Below are positions 1 to 7,345 of a stretch of 11,836 bases of DNA, one piece after another. Both the position numbers and the translations under genes were made by a program. Source of the DNA: Kiritimatiellia bacterium (GTDB lineage: Bacteria; Verrucomicrobiota; Kiritimatiellia; RFP12; UBA1067); NCBI GenBank assembly GCA_900771305.1, contig CAAGNL010000224.1:1-11836 (forward strand), given 5' to 3'. Every line of letters starts with the position of its first letter. Positions within the stretch are counted from its first letter, which is position 1. The notes beneath the pieces are model-generated. The model searched no databases. It was not told the origin of the DNA and worked only from the letters and a program-made list of their open reading frames with translations.

Positions 1-2203
1 GATGCAGTTCCTCTCCGAGATGTACAAGGAGCATGCGCGCGAGCTGAAGGACGAGCTCTACTTCACCATCGACGAGCGCACGCGCGAGGTCGCGCTCACC
101 GACAGGGGCTGCGAGAAGATCTGCCCGCAGGATCCGCAGATGTTCGTCCTGCCCGACCTGGCGGCGCAGATGTCGGCCATCGACGGCGACCCGTCGCTGA
201 CGGACGCCGCGCGCATCGAGAAGCGGCGCGAGACGCAGTCCGCCTTCGTCGAGAAGTCCGACCGCGTGCACGTCGTGGACCAGCTGCTGCGGGCCTACTG
301 CCTGTACGAGAAGGACGTGGAGTACGTCGTGCAGGACAACCACGTCTACATCGTCGACGAGTTCACGGGCCGCATTCTCCCCGGCCGCCGCTGGAGCGAT
401 GGCCTCCACCAGGCCGTCGAGGCGAAGGAGGGTGTCGAGATCGAGAAGGAGTCGCAGACGCTGGCGACGATCACGATCCAGAACTATTTCCGTCTCTACG
501 AGAAGCTGGCCGGCATGACCGGCACGGCCGAGACCGAGGCCCGCGAGTTCAAGGACATCTACAAGCTCGACGTGGTGACGATCCCGACGAACCGTCCGAT
601 TCGCCGCATCGACGGCAACGACCAGATCTACCGCACGCAGCGCGAGAAGTACAAGGCCATCATCGAGGAAGTGCGCAAGCGCCACGAGGCCGGCCAGCCT
701 GTGCTGCTGGGTACCGTGACGGTCGACACCTCGGAGGTCCTTTCCCGTCTCCTCAAGGTGGCGAAGATTCCGCACGAGGTGTTGAACGCGAAGAACCATG
801 CCCGCGAAGCCGAGATCGTGATGCTCGCCGGCCAGCCCGGCGCGGTGACGATTGCCACGAACATGGCGGGACGCGGAACGGACATCAAGCTTGGGCCGGG
901 CGTCGTGACGCTGCCCCAGGACGTCGTGAAGGGCAATCTTTCCCTCAAGGACAAGCTTCCCGGCACGAAGGACACGATCCAGAAGATTCTCGAGGCACAT
1001 CCGCAGGGCCTCTACGTCATTGGTTCGGAGCGCCATGAGAGCCGTCGAATCGACCGCCAGCTGCGTGGCCGCTGCTCGCGTCAGGGTGATCCCGGTGGTT
1101 CCCAGTTCTACATTTCGCTCGAGGACAATCTCATGCGCCTCTTCGGGTCGCAGAAGATCTCGGGCATCATGTTGCGCCTCGGCATGAAGGAGGGCGAGGT
1201 GATGGAGCACCGCTGGCTGAACAAGTCGGTGGAGACCGCCCAGCGCCGCGTCGAGCAACAGAATTTCGCCATTCGCAAGCGCACGCTTGAATTCGACGAC
1301 GTGATGAACAAGCAGCGCTCGATCGTCTACGAGCTGCGCGGAACCGTTCTCAAGGGCACGCCGGAGACGGTGCACGGCACGATTCTCGACGTCTTCAACG
1401 ATATCGTGTTCATGCAGTGCGAGCAGTTCCTCTCCGATCCGAAGAACGCGGCGGTGGAGGACTTCCTCGCCTGGTTGAGCACCACGTTCCCCGTGATGGT
1501 CACGCCGGAGGAGCTCAAGCCGTTCCTGGGCGAGCCTGGTAAGGCCGCCGATTTCGTGTTCGGTCTGGTGAAGGAGGCCTACGAGGCGAAGTGCGCCAGC
1601 GAAGACCCGGTTGTGCTACCGCATATGGAACGTGGCGTGTTCCTGCAGTGCATTGACCGCGAGTGGCAGGACTATCTGCGCGCGATGGATGATCTGCGGC
1701 ACAGCGTGAACCTTCGGTCCTACGGTCAGCGCGATCCGCTTGTCGAGTACAAGCGCGAGGCCTTCAACATGTTCGAGAATCTGATGAACTCCATCAAGCT
1801 CGGCGTGGCGAATATGGAGTTCCGCGCACACACGGAGCTTGCCGTGCGCCGCATGATGGCCGCGGCTGCCGCCGCGCGTGCCCAGCGTGCGGACGCAGAA
1901 CAGGTCGAACACCCCCTGGAGGCCCTGGCCGAGGAGGTCATGCCCGGAGCGGTCCCCGTTGAGGCAGCTCCAGAACCTGTCCAGAAGACGGGGCCTGCGA
2001 CGGCTGCGGAGCGTGTTGAGGAGGACAAGCCCAAGTCGGCGATGGATGTGTTCGCGTCGATGATGTCGCAGGTCTCCGGTCGCGAGGTGCGCGTCGTGCA
2101 GGGGCCGCCTCGTGGCGGACAGCCGTTGATCGGCCGGAATGACCCGTGCCCGTGCGGCAGCGGAAAAAAATACAAAAAGTGCTGCGGAAAAGGTCAGTTC
2201 TGA
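1..2203 (+). CDS. secA: Preprotein translocase ATPase SecA, 5'-truncated by the window edge
   Basis: SecA is the cytoplasmic ATPase that pushes unfolded preproteins through SecYEG. About 733 C-terminal residues are present; the reading frame is open at the left edge, so NBD1 with Walker A and B lies outside. Numbering from the first ATG (position 2), I see the end of the preprotein crosslinking domain (FVLPDLAAQMSA near 48-59), the EFTGRILPGRRWSDGLHQAVE region (120-140), AGMTGTAETEA (170-180), NBD2 with TIATNMAGRGTDIKLG (283-298) and ERHESRRIDRQLRGR (343-357), then the helical scaffold with DDVMNKQR (432-439). A proline/glutamate-rich linker (about 640-700) leads to a SEC-C zinc-binding tail, C-x-C-x8-CC (Cys716, 718, 727, 728), which in other SecAs contacts SecB or ribosomes. 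Motif VI reads GRCSRQGDPG instead of the common GRSGRQGDPG. Identity is essentially certain. Confidence 0.98.
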   Translation, partial: MQFLSEMYKEHARELKDELYFTIDERTREVALTDRGCEKICPQDPQMFVLPDLAAQMSAIDGDPSLTDAARIEKRRETQSAFVEKSDRVHVVDQLLRAYCLYEKDVEYVVQDNHVYIVDEFTGRILPGRRWSDGLHQAVEAKEGVEIEKESQTLATITIQNYFRLYEKLAGMTGTAETEAREFKDIYKLDVVTIPTNRPIRRIDGNDQIYRTQREKYKAIIEEVRKRHEAGQPVLLGTVTVDTSEVLSRLLKVAKIPHEVLNAKNHAREAEIVMLAGQPGAVTIATNMAGRGTDIKLGPGVVTLPQDVVKGNLSLKDKLPGTKDTIQKILEAHPQGLYVIGSERHESRRIDRQLRGRCSRQGDPGGSQFYISLEDNLMRLFGSQKISGIMLRLGMKEGEVMEHRWLNKSVETAQRRVEQQNFAIRKRTLEFDDVMNKQRSIVYELRGTVLKGTPETVHGTILDVFNDIVFMQCEQFLSDPKNAAVEDFLAWLSTTFPVMVTPEELKPFLGEPGKAADFVFGLVKEAYEAKCASEDPVVLPHMERGVFLQCIDREWQDYLRAMDDLRHSVNLRSYGQRDPLVEYKREAFNMFENLMNSIKLGVANMEFRAHTELAVRRMMAAAAAARAQRADAEQVEHPLEALAEEVMPGAVPVEAAPEPVQKTGPATAAERVEEDKPKSAMDVFASMMSQVSGREVRVVQGPPRGGQPLIGRNDPCPCGSGKKYKKCCGKGQF

Positions 2204-2272
2204 GCCGTCGATTCGCCTAGACAGGAAGTCGGACGCCCGAGTGGACGTCGAAACTGAAAAGGAGATGCCGCA

Positions 2273-2665
2273 ATGAACAAAATCAAGAAGATCTGTGTCT
2301 TGGCCTGCGCCCTGATGGCCGCGTGCACGTTGAGCGCCTACCCTGGGCATTATCACCATCACCACCATCATCACTGTGGAACTGGTTTTGCCGTTGGCGC
2401 GGGCATTCTTGGCGCGGGCCTCATCGCGTCCGCAATCTACAATGCGACGCATCCCGCTCCGTATGTGGCGCCGGCCCCGGTGGTTGTGCAGCAGCCCGTA
2501 GTCGTGCAGCAGCCTGTTGTGCAACCTGTCGTGCAGCCGGTTGTCCAGCCTCCGGTTGTGCAGAATGTCTGGGTCGAGGGGCGTTACGTCGATCAGCTGA
2601 ATGGGGCTGGTCAGGTCGTCCGAGTCTGGCAGCCTGGACACTTCGAGCAGCGCCAGGTTCCCTGA
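2273..2665 (+). CDS. Small exported His-rich protein with Val/Gln/Pro repeat, function unknown
   Basis: A 130-residue protein. An AAAAGGAG ribosome site (2257-2264) sits 8 nt before the ATG. The N terminus is a Sec-type signal peptide (KIKK, then a hydrophobic stretch to about residue 22); MAAC is a poor lipobox, so cleavage after LSA is more likely. Next come His26, seven consecutive His (28-34) and Cys35, a plausible metal-binding cluster. A Gly/Ala-rich hydrophobic segment (36-57) with glycine-zipper spacing follows, which could be a membrane segment. Then there is a VVVQQP/VVQP repeat (about 69-96). The C terminus, about residues 99-130 (VWVEGRYVDQ ... VWQPGHFEQRQ), resembles the WVPGHWE-type motifs of small envelope proteins. 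It lies 69 nt after secA and is closed by the terminator at 2696-2723. Export and metal binding are inference; the biochemical role is unknown. Confidence 0.85.
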   Translation: MNKIKKICVLACALMAACTLSAYPGHYHHHHHHHCGTGFAVGAGILGAGLIASAIYNATHPAPYVAPAPVVVQQPVVVQQPVVQPVVQPVVQPPVVQNVWVEGRYVDQLNGAGQVVRVWQPGHFEQRQVP

Positions 2666-2666
2666 C

Positions 2667-2691
2667 AGGAGGAGGCTCTAATTTGATCTAG
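2667..2691 (+). other. Orphan strong Shine-Dalgarno followed by a two-codon ORF (TTG ATC TAG)
   Basis: Immediately after the stop of the His-rich gene lies AGGAGGAGG (2667-2675), a better ribosome site than most genes here have. Seven nt later is TTG ATC TAG (2683-2691), after which the terminator stem begins. No real gene follows. It may be the remnant of a deleted gene, a ribosome-pausing mini-ORF or chance. Only the sequence is certain. Confidence 0.35.
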
Positions 2692-2695
2692 AAAG

Positions 2696-2723
2696 CGGTC
2701 CGTGTGAACACGGACCGTTTTTT
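2696..2723 (+). terminator. Intrinsic terminator after secA/His-rich gene
   Basis: A perfect 9-bp stem CGGTCCGTG (2696-2704) / CACGGACCG (2709-2717) with a TGAA loop is followed by six T (2718-2723). Upstream A residues (2692-2694) can pair with the T-run, so it may also work on the opposite strand. It separates the upstream genes from the pot operon. Confidence 0.93.
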
Positions 2724-2735
2724 CATATTTAGGGG

Positions 2736-2763
2736 TATACATCCAAACATGGTTTGATATACT
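2736..2763 (+). promoter_or_regulatory. Likely promoter of potABCD (extended -10)
   Basis: TATACT (2758-2763) is preceded by TG at 2755-2756, giving the extended -10 TGATATACT. TATACA (2736-2741), 16 bp upstream, matches the -35 consensus at 4 of 6 positions. It lies between the upstream terminator and the potA ribosome site (AAAGGAG, 2784-2790), the expected place. No operator is evident. Confidence 0.6.
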
Positions 2764-2799
2764 TTCCCGCATGTCCACGAACGAAAGGAGACGATAGAA

Positions 2800-3906
2800 T
2801 TGGCCAACGAATTTTTGGTTTTTGACCATGTGACCAAGCGCTTCGGCGCCTTGACCGCGGTCAACGACGTTTCGTTTTCCATCAACAAAGGCGAATTCTT
2901 CTCGCTTCTCGGTCCCTCCGGCTGCGGCAAGACGACCTTGCTGCGCATGCTGGGCGGATTCGAGCGTCCCGATTCCGGACGAATCTATCTCGAAGGCAAG
3001 GACATCACGGACCTCGCGCCGAACCAGCGCCGCGTCCACACCGTTTTCCAGAACTACGCGCTGTTCCCGACGATGACGATCTGGGACAACATTGCGTTCT
3101 CCCTGAAGCTGGCGAAGAAGCCGAAGGCCGAGATCGAGGAGGCCGTGGACAACATCCTCGAGATGATCCGCATGTCCGACCACGCGTGGAAGTACCCGAA
3201 TCAGCTCTCCGGCGGACAGAAGCAGCGCGTCGCCATCGCGCGCGCCCTGGTGGACCGTCCCCAGGTGCTGCTGCTCGACGAACCGCTCGCCGCGCTCGAC
3301 CTCAAGCTGCGCCAGCACATGCTGCTCGAGCTTGACACGATTCACGACCAGGTCGGCATCACGTTCCTCTACGTCACCCACGACCAGGGCGAGGCGATGT
3401 CGCTCTCCGACCGCATCGCCGTCATCAACAAGGGCAAGGTCGAGCAGCTGGCCGGCCCCGCGCAGATCTACGAGGCCCCCGCCTCCCGCTTCGTTGCATC
3501 TTTCATCGGCGACACCAATTTCTTCCACGGGGAGATCGTCTCCGTCGATGGCGACTACTGCTACATTCAGGGCGAAGGCTTCCCGCAGATCAAGGCCTAT
3601 AACGACAAGAAGTTGTCGGTCGGGCAGGAGATTGACCTCTCGGTGCGTCCCGAAAAGATCCGCGTCACCCTCACGCCGCCGCCGCCCGAGAAGGGGGCCT
3701 CGATCAACGTCTTCCCCTCCAAGGTCAAGGACATCGTCTACCAGGGCGTCTACACGAAGTTCTGGGTGACGTCCTCGGGACTCCAGATCCAGTCCTTGAA
3801 GCCGCATTCGCGCTTCCTGTTGGACCAGGAGCCGATTACCTGGAACGACGAGGTCTTCGTCTGGTGGCATCCGGACGATGGCTATATGGTCACGGCCGTC
3901 GACTGA
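2800..3906 (+). CDS. potA: Spermidine/putrescine ABC transporter ATP-binding protein PotA
   Basis: ATPase subunit that powers polyamine import on the cytoplasmic face; 368 residues, the usual PotA length. Motifs in order: Walker A GPSGCGKT (38-45), Q-loop FQNYALFPTM (Gln84), signature LSGGQ (136-140), Walker B VLLLDEP (156-162), D-loop LAALD and H-loop His194 (YVTHDQ). The C-terminal TOBE-type domain starts with the FIGDTNFF sequence (about 236-242), which is typical of PotA. The start is TTG at 2800, chosen because AAAGGAG (2784-2790) is 9 nt upstream and the next residues ANEFLVFDHVTKRFG match the family start. It is the first gene of the operon; potB begins 16 nt after its stop. The family is certain. 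The exact substrate, spermidine or putrescine, is not decided by this subunit. Confidence 0.95.
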   Translation: MANEFLVFDHVTKRFGALTAVNDVSFSINKGEFFSLLGPSGCGKTTLLRMLGGFERPDSGRIYLEGKDITDLAPNQRRVHTVFQNYALFPTMTIWDNIAFSLKLAKKPKAEIEEAVDNILEMIRMSDHAWKYPNQLSGGQKQRVAIARALVDRPQVLLLDEPLAALDLKLRQHMLLELDTIHDQVGITFLYVTHDQGEAMSLSDRIAVINKGKVEQLAGPAQIYEAPASRFVASFIGDTNFFHGEIVSVDGDYCYIQGEGFPQIKAYNDKKLSVGQEIDLSVRPEKIRVTLTPPPPEKGASINVFPSKVKDIVYQGVYTKFWVTSSGLQIQSLKPHSRFLLDQEPITWNDEVFVWWHPDDGYMVTAVD

Positions 3907-3922
3907 GCGGAGGGGTTCCAAG

Positions 3923-4921
3923 ATGAACAATCCGCTGCGTTCGAAGAAGGCCGAATGGTTCCTCACATCGCCGTCGTTCCTGTGGCTGGCCGTCTTCTTC
4001 GTGATTCCCGCGATCATCGTGCTTGCCTTCACCTTCCATGGCCACGATGCCTCCGGCGGCGTGGGGGACTGGTCGTTCTCCACCTGGCGTGAGCTGGTGG
4101 ATCCCGACTATCCGGCGATCGTCTGGAACACGATCCGCATCTCCTTCGAGGTGACGCTGTGGTCGATCGTCCTGGCGATTCCGTGCGCCTACGCAATTGC
4201 CCGTATGAATCCGCGCTGGCGGGCAATCGTCGCCGGATCGATCATGTTGCCGTTCTGGACGAGCTTCGTCGTGCGCGTCTTCGCCTGGAAGACGATGCTC
4301 CATCCGGATGGCTGGCTGCAGGCCTGCTACATCGTCTTTCTGCGTTTTCGGGAATGGCTCTTCGACTGGCTGCCGGGATTCTTCCAGCAGTTCCTCGTGT
4401 GGACGGGCCTCGCCACGGCGGGGCACGTCGATCCCGCCACGTCGACGATTCTCGACTCGGAGGCGGCCGTGGTGCTTGTTTCGGTCTATTCCTTCCTGCC
4501 ATTTGCGATTATGCCGATCTACACGGCGGCGGAGAAGTTCGACTTCTCTCTCCTGGAGGCGGCCCGCGACCTGGGAGCCAAGAACTTCTACGCATTCCGC
4601 AAGATCTTCATGCCGGGCGTCAAGCAGGGCATCATCTCCGCGGTGCTGATGGTGTTCATTCCCGCAATCGGCTCCTATGTGATTCCCCAGATGCTCGGAG
4701 GTACCAACTGCGTGCTGATCGGCAACAAGATCTTCATGCGCGCGATCCAGAACCGCAACATCCCGCACGCGTCCGCGCTCGCGGTGCTGATGGCGGTCTC
4801 GGTGCTCGTCCCTCTGGGGCTCGCGATGTGGTGGAAGCACCGCCAGGATGCGCGGGACAAGAAACGTCTCGAGGCGCAGACGGCGCGTTTGATGACGAAT
4901 GATGGAGGAGCCGAGTCATGA
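3923..4921 (+). CDS. potB: Spermidine/putrescine ABC transporter permease PotB
   Basis: Inner-membrane permease subunit, 332 residues from the ATG at 3923. That start is preferred over an in-frame ATG at 3878 because GCGGAGGGG (3907-3915) lies just upstream and the 3878 start would overlap potA. TM1 is about 18-38 (FLWLAVFFVIPAIIVLAF); further membrane segments lie near 73-93, 102-122, 181-201, 236-256 and 285-303. The cytoplasmic EAA loop that docks on PotA is at 212-231 (EAARDLGAKNFYAFRKIFMP). It is longer than the roughly 275-285 residues of E. coli-type PotB, from memory. The extra length is mainly a Trp/Phe-rich external loop (about 130-178) plus a charged C-terminal tail. The stop overlaps the potC start by ATGA, indicating translational coupling. 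Confidence 0.93.
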   Translation: MNNPLRSKKAEWFLTSPSFLWLAVFFVIPAIIVLAFTFHGHDASGGVGDWSFSTWRELVDPDYPAIVWNTIRISFEVTLWSIVLAIPCAYAIARMNPRWRAIVAGSIMLPFWTSFVVRVFAWKTMLHPDGWLQACYIVFLRFREWLFDWLPGFFQQFLVWTGLATAGHVDPATSTILDSEAAVVLVSVYSFLPFAIMPIYTAAEKFDFSLLEAARDLGAKNFYAFRKIFMPGVKQGIISAVLMVFIPAIGSYVIPQMLGGTNCVLIGNKIFMRAIQNRNIPHASALAVLMAVSVLVPLGLAMWWKHRQDARDKKRLEAQTARLMTNDGGAES

Positions 4922-5748
4922 AGCGCTCGATGTTCTCGGTGGCGATCCTCGGTTTCGTCCTGGCGTTCCTCTACATCCCGATTCTGCTCGTGGTCGTCTA
5001 CGGCTTTGTGCCGAACGGCATCTCGATGAGCTTCTTCGATTCGCACGGGGCGTTCGTCGGGTTCTCCGGGAAGTGGTATCAGCAGATCTTCACGAATCAC
5101 TATGCCGTGAAGTCGCTGCTCCAGAGCTTCTGGCTGTCGCTCACGATTGCGGGACTCTCCACGGTGATCTCCTGCGGCCTTGGAACCACGGCGGCGCTTG
5201 CGCTCCATCGCTGGCGGGACCGTCTCCAGTCCATCCATCACGCGCTCGTCTACACGCCGCTCATCATGCCGGACATCCTCATCGGCATTTCCCTGCTGAT
5301 GCTGTTTGTCGCGGCGAACGTGGCCTGTGGCTTCTGGACGATCCTGATCGCCCACGTCACGTTCTGCGTGTCCTATGTGGTGATGACCGTGTTGGCGCGT
5401 CTGCAGGACTTCGACGACCGCATCACGGAGGCCGCCTACGACCTCGGCGCCGGCCCCTGGTATGCGTTCTTCCATGTGGAGCTGCCCATTCTCCTGCCGG
5501 GCATCGTCGCGGGTGGACTCCTTGCGTTCACGCTCTCGATTGACGACGTGGTGATCACCTCGTTCGTCAACGGCGCCGGCACGAACACCTTCCCGACCTA
5601 CGTCTCGTCGATGACGAAGCACTCGAAGAACCTGCCTTCCGTCTTCGCGCTGTCGACGCTTATGCTCATCTTCACGTGTGCGCTCGTTGGATTCTCCAAA
5701 CTGCTCACCGCGAGAAGTCAATCCAAACTGAAGGGAAAAGCCGAATGA
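4918..5748 (+). CDS. potC: Spermidine/putrescine ABC transporter permease PotC
   Basis: Second inner-membrane permease, 276 residues, normal for PotC. The ATG at 4918 is preceded by GGAGGAG (4904-4910, spacing 7) and overlaps the potB stop. TM1 is about 8-30 (AILGFVLAFLYIPILLVVVYGF). A conserved SFWLSLTIAGLSTVIS segment (69-84) follows, and the EAA loop is at 171-190 (EAAYDLGAGPWYAFFHVELP). The FTLSIDDVVITSFVNG signature (204-219) is highly typical of PotC, and after it comes the GTNTFPTYVSSMTK segment. The stop overlaps potD by ATGA. Together with PotB it forms the membrane channel; PotA is the ATPase and PotD delivers the substrate. Confidence 0.95.
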   Translation: MKRSMFSVAILGFVLAFLYIPILLVVVYGFVPNGISMSFFDSHGAFVGFSGKWYQQIFTNHYAVKSLLQSFWLSLTIAGLSTVISCGLGTTAALALHRWRDRLQSIHHALVYTPLIMPDILIGISLLMLFVAANVACGFWTILIAHVTFCVSYVVMTVLARLQDFDDRITEAAYDLGAGPWYAFFHVELPILLPGIVAGGLLAFTLSIDDVVITSFVNGAGTNTFPTYVSSMTKHSKNLPSVFALSTLMLIFTCALVGFSKLLTARSQSKLKGKAE

Positions 5749-6911
5749 AAGCGCTGAAAATCCAGAATGTCGTGGCAACACTGGCCGCAGCAGCGGTTGT
5801 TGCGGGTTGCTCGCAGTCAGAATCCGCCAATGAGGGCGTCGATCTCTCCGCTCAGGCCCTCGCGGCCGCGCAGGCGAGTGGTTATGTCGCGCCGAACAAC
5901 GGCAAGGACGGCGGCGAGCTCCATATCTACACGTGGTCCGACTATATCGCCCCCGAGGTCATCGCCGGCTTCGAGAAGGCGCTGGGCGTGAAGGTGGTCG
6001 TCGACACGTTCGACTCGAACGAGGCGATGTACGCGAAGCTCAAGGCCGGCGGCACGGGCTACGACATCATGATGCCGAGCTCCTACCAGATTGCCCAGAT
6101 GGCCAAGGACGGCATGCTCGACGCGATCGACCACGCGAAGTGCCCGAACGTGAAGAAGAACTTCGATCCCGCGTTCGCCACGCAGATTGTCGATCCAACC
6201 TTCACCTACAATGTCCCCTACGCCGTAACCTATACGGGCTTCATGTACGCGAAGGGCAAGATTCCGGAAGGTGCCGACATCGCGAGCTGGAAGGCCCTCG
6301 CTAACCCGGCGTTCAAGGGCCGCGTTACGCTGCTCGACGACATCCGCGAGGTGATTGGCGGTGGTCTGATGTCCCTCGGATACTCGATCAACTCGACCGA
6401 TCCGAAGGAGATCGACGCCGCGGTCGTGGAGGTTCTCAAGTGGAAGGCCAACTCCCGCAAGTTCGACGCCGAGAGCTACAAGACCGAAGTCGCCAGCGGC
6501 GCGACCTGGGTCGGCCATGGCTACTCCACGGACGCGACGCAGATCATCGTCGGCGACGAGGACGAGGGCATGGCGCCCCGCGACGACATCGGCTTCGCGC
6601 TTCCGAAGGAGGGCTTCACGATCGCGTTCGACGAGATGGTCGTCGCGAAGGACGCAAAGCGCAAGGACCTCGCCTATGCCTTCATCAACTACATCTACGA
6701 AGGCGAAGTCGCCAAGGCCAACATGGAGTTCATCTGCGGTCCGAACCCGGTCAAGCCCGGCATCGACCTGCTTGAAGAGGACTACCGCAAGCTGATCATC
6801 CTCGACGCGGCCACGATCGCCCGTGGCCAGGTGCTCCGCGGCTTCCAGGACAAGCCGGAGGTCATGAAGCTCTACAACAAGGCCTGGGACAAGATCAAAG
6901 CCGGCGAGTAA
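5745..6911 (+). CDS. potD: Polyamine-binding lipoprotein PotD
   Basis: Substrate-binding protein of the transporter, 388 residues from the ATG at 5745, which overlaps the potC stop by ATGA. AAGGGA (5731-5736) is the ribosome site. A lipoprotein signal peptide ends in VAGC, so Cys22 is the likely lipidated residue. It is followed by a flexible Ser/Ala-rich linker (23-55) and the family start ELHIYTWSDYIAPEVI (58-73). DTFDSNEAMYAKLK (87-100) and DDIREVIGGGLMSLGYS (198-214) match the E. coli PotD sequence as I recall it. Asp198/Asp199 and Glu202 fall where E. coli uses Asp168/Glu171 to bind amines. The aromatic corresponding to E. coli Trp255 appears to be replaced in FTIAFDEMV (291-299), so substrate preference may differ. 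Polyamine binding is likely but inferred. Confidence 0.93.
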   Translation: MKALKIQNVVATLAAAAVVAGCSQSESANEGVDLSAQALAAAQASGYVAPNNGKDGGELHIYTWSDYIAPEVIAGFEKALGVKVVVDTFDSNEAMYAKLKAGGTGYDIMMPSSYQIAQMAKDGMLDAIDHAKCPNVKKNFDPAFATQIVDPTFTYNVPYAVTYTGFMYAKGKIPEGADIASWKALANPAFKGRVTLLDDIREVIGGGLMSLGYSINSTDPKEIDAAVVEVLKWKANSRKFDAESYKTEVASGATWVGHGYSTDATQIIVGDEDEGMAPRDDIGFALPKEGFTIAFDEMVVAKDAKRKDLAYAFINYIYEGEVAKANMEFICGPNPVKPGIDLLEEDYRKLIILDAATIARGQVLRGFQDKPEVMKLYNKAWDKIKAGE

Positions 6912-6965
6912 GCCTGTTTGAGCCCAATCGCTCTGTCGGGCTTGTCCGTCTGGTCGTTCAGGCTT
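6910..6965 (+). other. Nested hairpin at the end of potD (possible termination or RNA-stability structure)
   Basis: AAGCCTG (6910-6916) pairs perfectly with CAGGCTT (6959-6965). Inside it AGCCC (6921-6925) pairs with GGGCT (6938-6942). There is no T-run after either stem, so it is not a canonical intrinsic terminator. It starts inside the potD stop codon region and may mark the 3' end of the operon mRNA. Confidence 0.4.
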
Positions 6966-7023
6966 GCCCGTCTGCCGAGCCATCAGGTTGGGGCACGACA
7001 TCCAGCCTCTCGTGCCGTTTGTA

Positions 7024-7044
7024 GACGCGACGGCCCGTCGCGTC
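7024..7044. repeat. 21-bp near-perfect palindrome
   Basis: GACGCGACGG (7024-7033), a single central C, then CCGTCGCGTC (7035-7044): ten complementary pairs around one base. It can form a strong hairpin or be a dimeric protein's site. No gene start lies nearby to suggest an operator role, and no T-run follows. Confidence 0.5.
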
Positions 7045-7099
7045 ATGCTTTCTGGCATTCAGCTTTGAAGGGGGGGGCGCACGATCTGGGCTCTTGATT

Positions 7100-7134
7100 G
7101 CCACTTGATTGGACTGCTCTCCAAGATGAGTGGC
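7100..7134. repeat. 35-nt hairpin with internal loop
   Basis: GCCACT (7100-7105) pairs with AGTGGC (7129-7134), and TTGGA (7109-7113) with TCCAA (7120-7124). They are separated by small internal loops and a 6-nt apical loop. It is one of several hairpins in the 6910-7300 stretch. A run of eight G (7070-7077) lies just upstream. Confidence 0.45.
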
Positions 7135-7150
7135 AGGTCGGGACGACCGA

Positions 7151-7251
7151 GACTTCCAGGACTCCCGTGACGAGCCGATGAGGACGCTCCCATTAAGGTC
7201 TTGGGGCTTTTCTAGAAACTCTTCTGCGTCGTCCTGGTGGTCCTGGAAGTC
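7151..7251. repeat. 12-bp inverted repeat pair
   Basis: GACTTCCAGGAC (7151-7162) has its exact reverse complement GTCCTGGAAGTC at 7240-7251. The right copy lies inside a 9-bp tandem repeat (GTCCTGGTG, GTCCTGGAA, GTCCTGTTG at 7231-7257), so the match may reflect low complexity. Confidence 0.45.
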
Positions 7252-7265
7252 CTGTTGGTCCCGAT

Positions 7266-7296
7266 CTGGCACTGGTTACGAAGTGTTGAGTGCCAG
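7266..7296. repeat. Hairpin with 8-bp stem
   Basis: CTGGCACT (7266-7273) and AGTGCCAG (7289-7296) are perfect complements around a 15-nt loop. No T-run follows. It lies directly before the 21-22 nt repeat array. Confidence 0.45.
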
Positions 7297-7345
7297 TTAA
7301 GCTGCCCTGGAGCCGCAGACAGAGCAACCCCCTTGGGGCCCCGAA

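Noticed and set aside
1616..4083. Long minus-strand open frames opposite secA, the His-rich gene, potA and the start of potB
   Set aside because: They lie wholly opposite well-supported genes and have His/Arg-rich unstructured products and no ribosome sites.
5817..7058. A 413-codon minus-strand open frame opposite potD
   Set aside because: A shadow of potD; no domain is recognisable.
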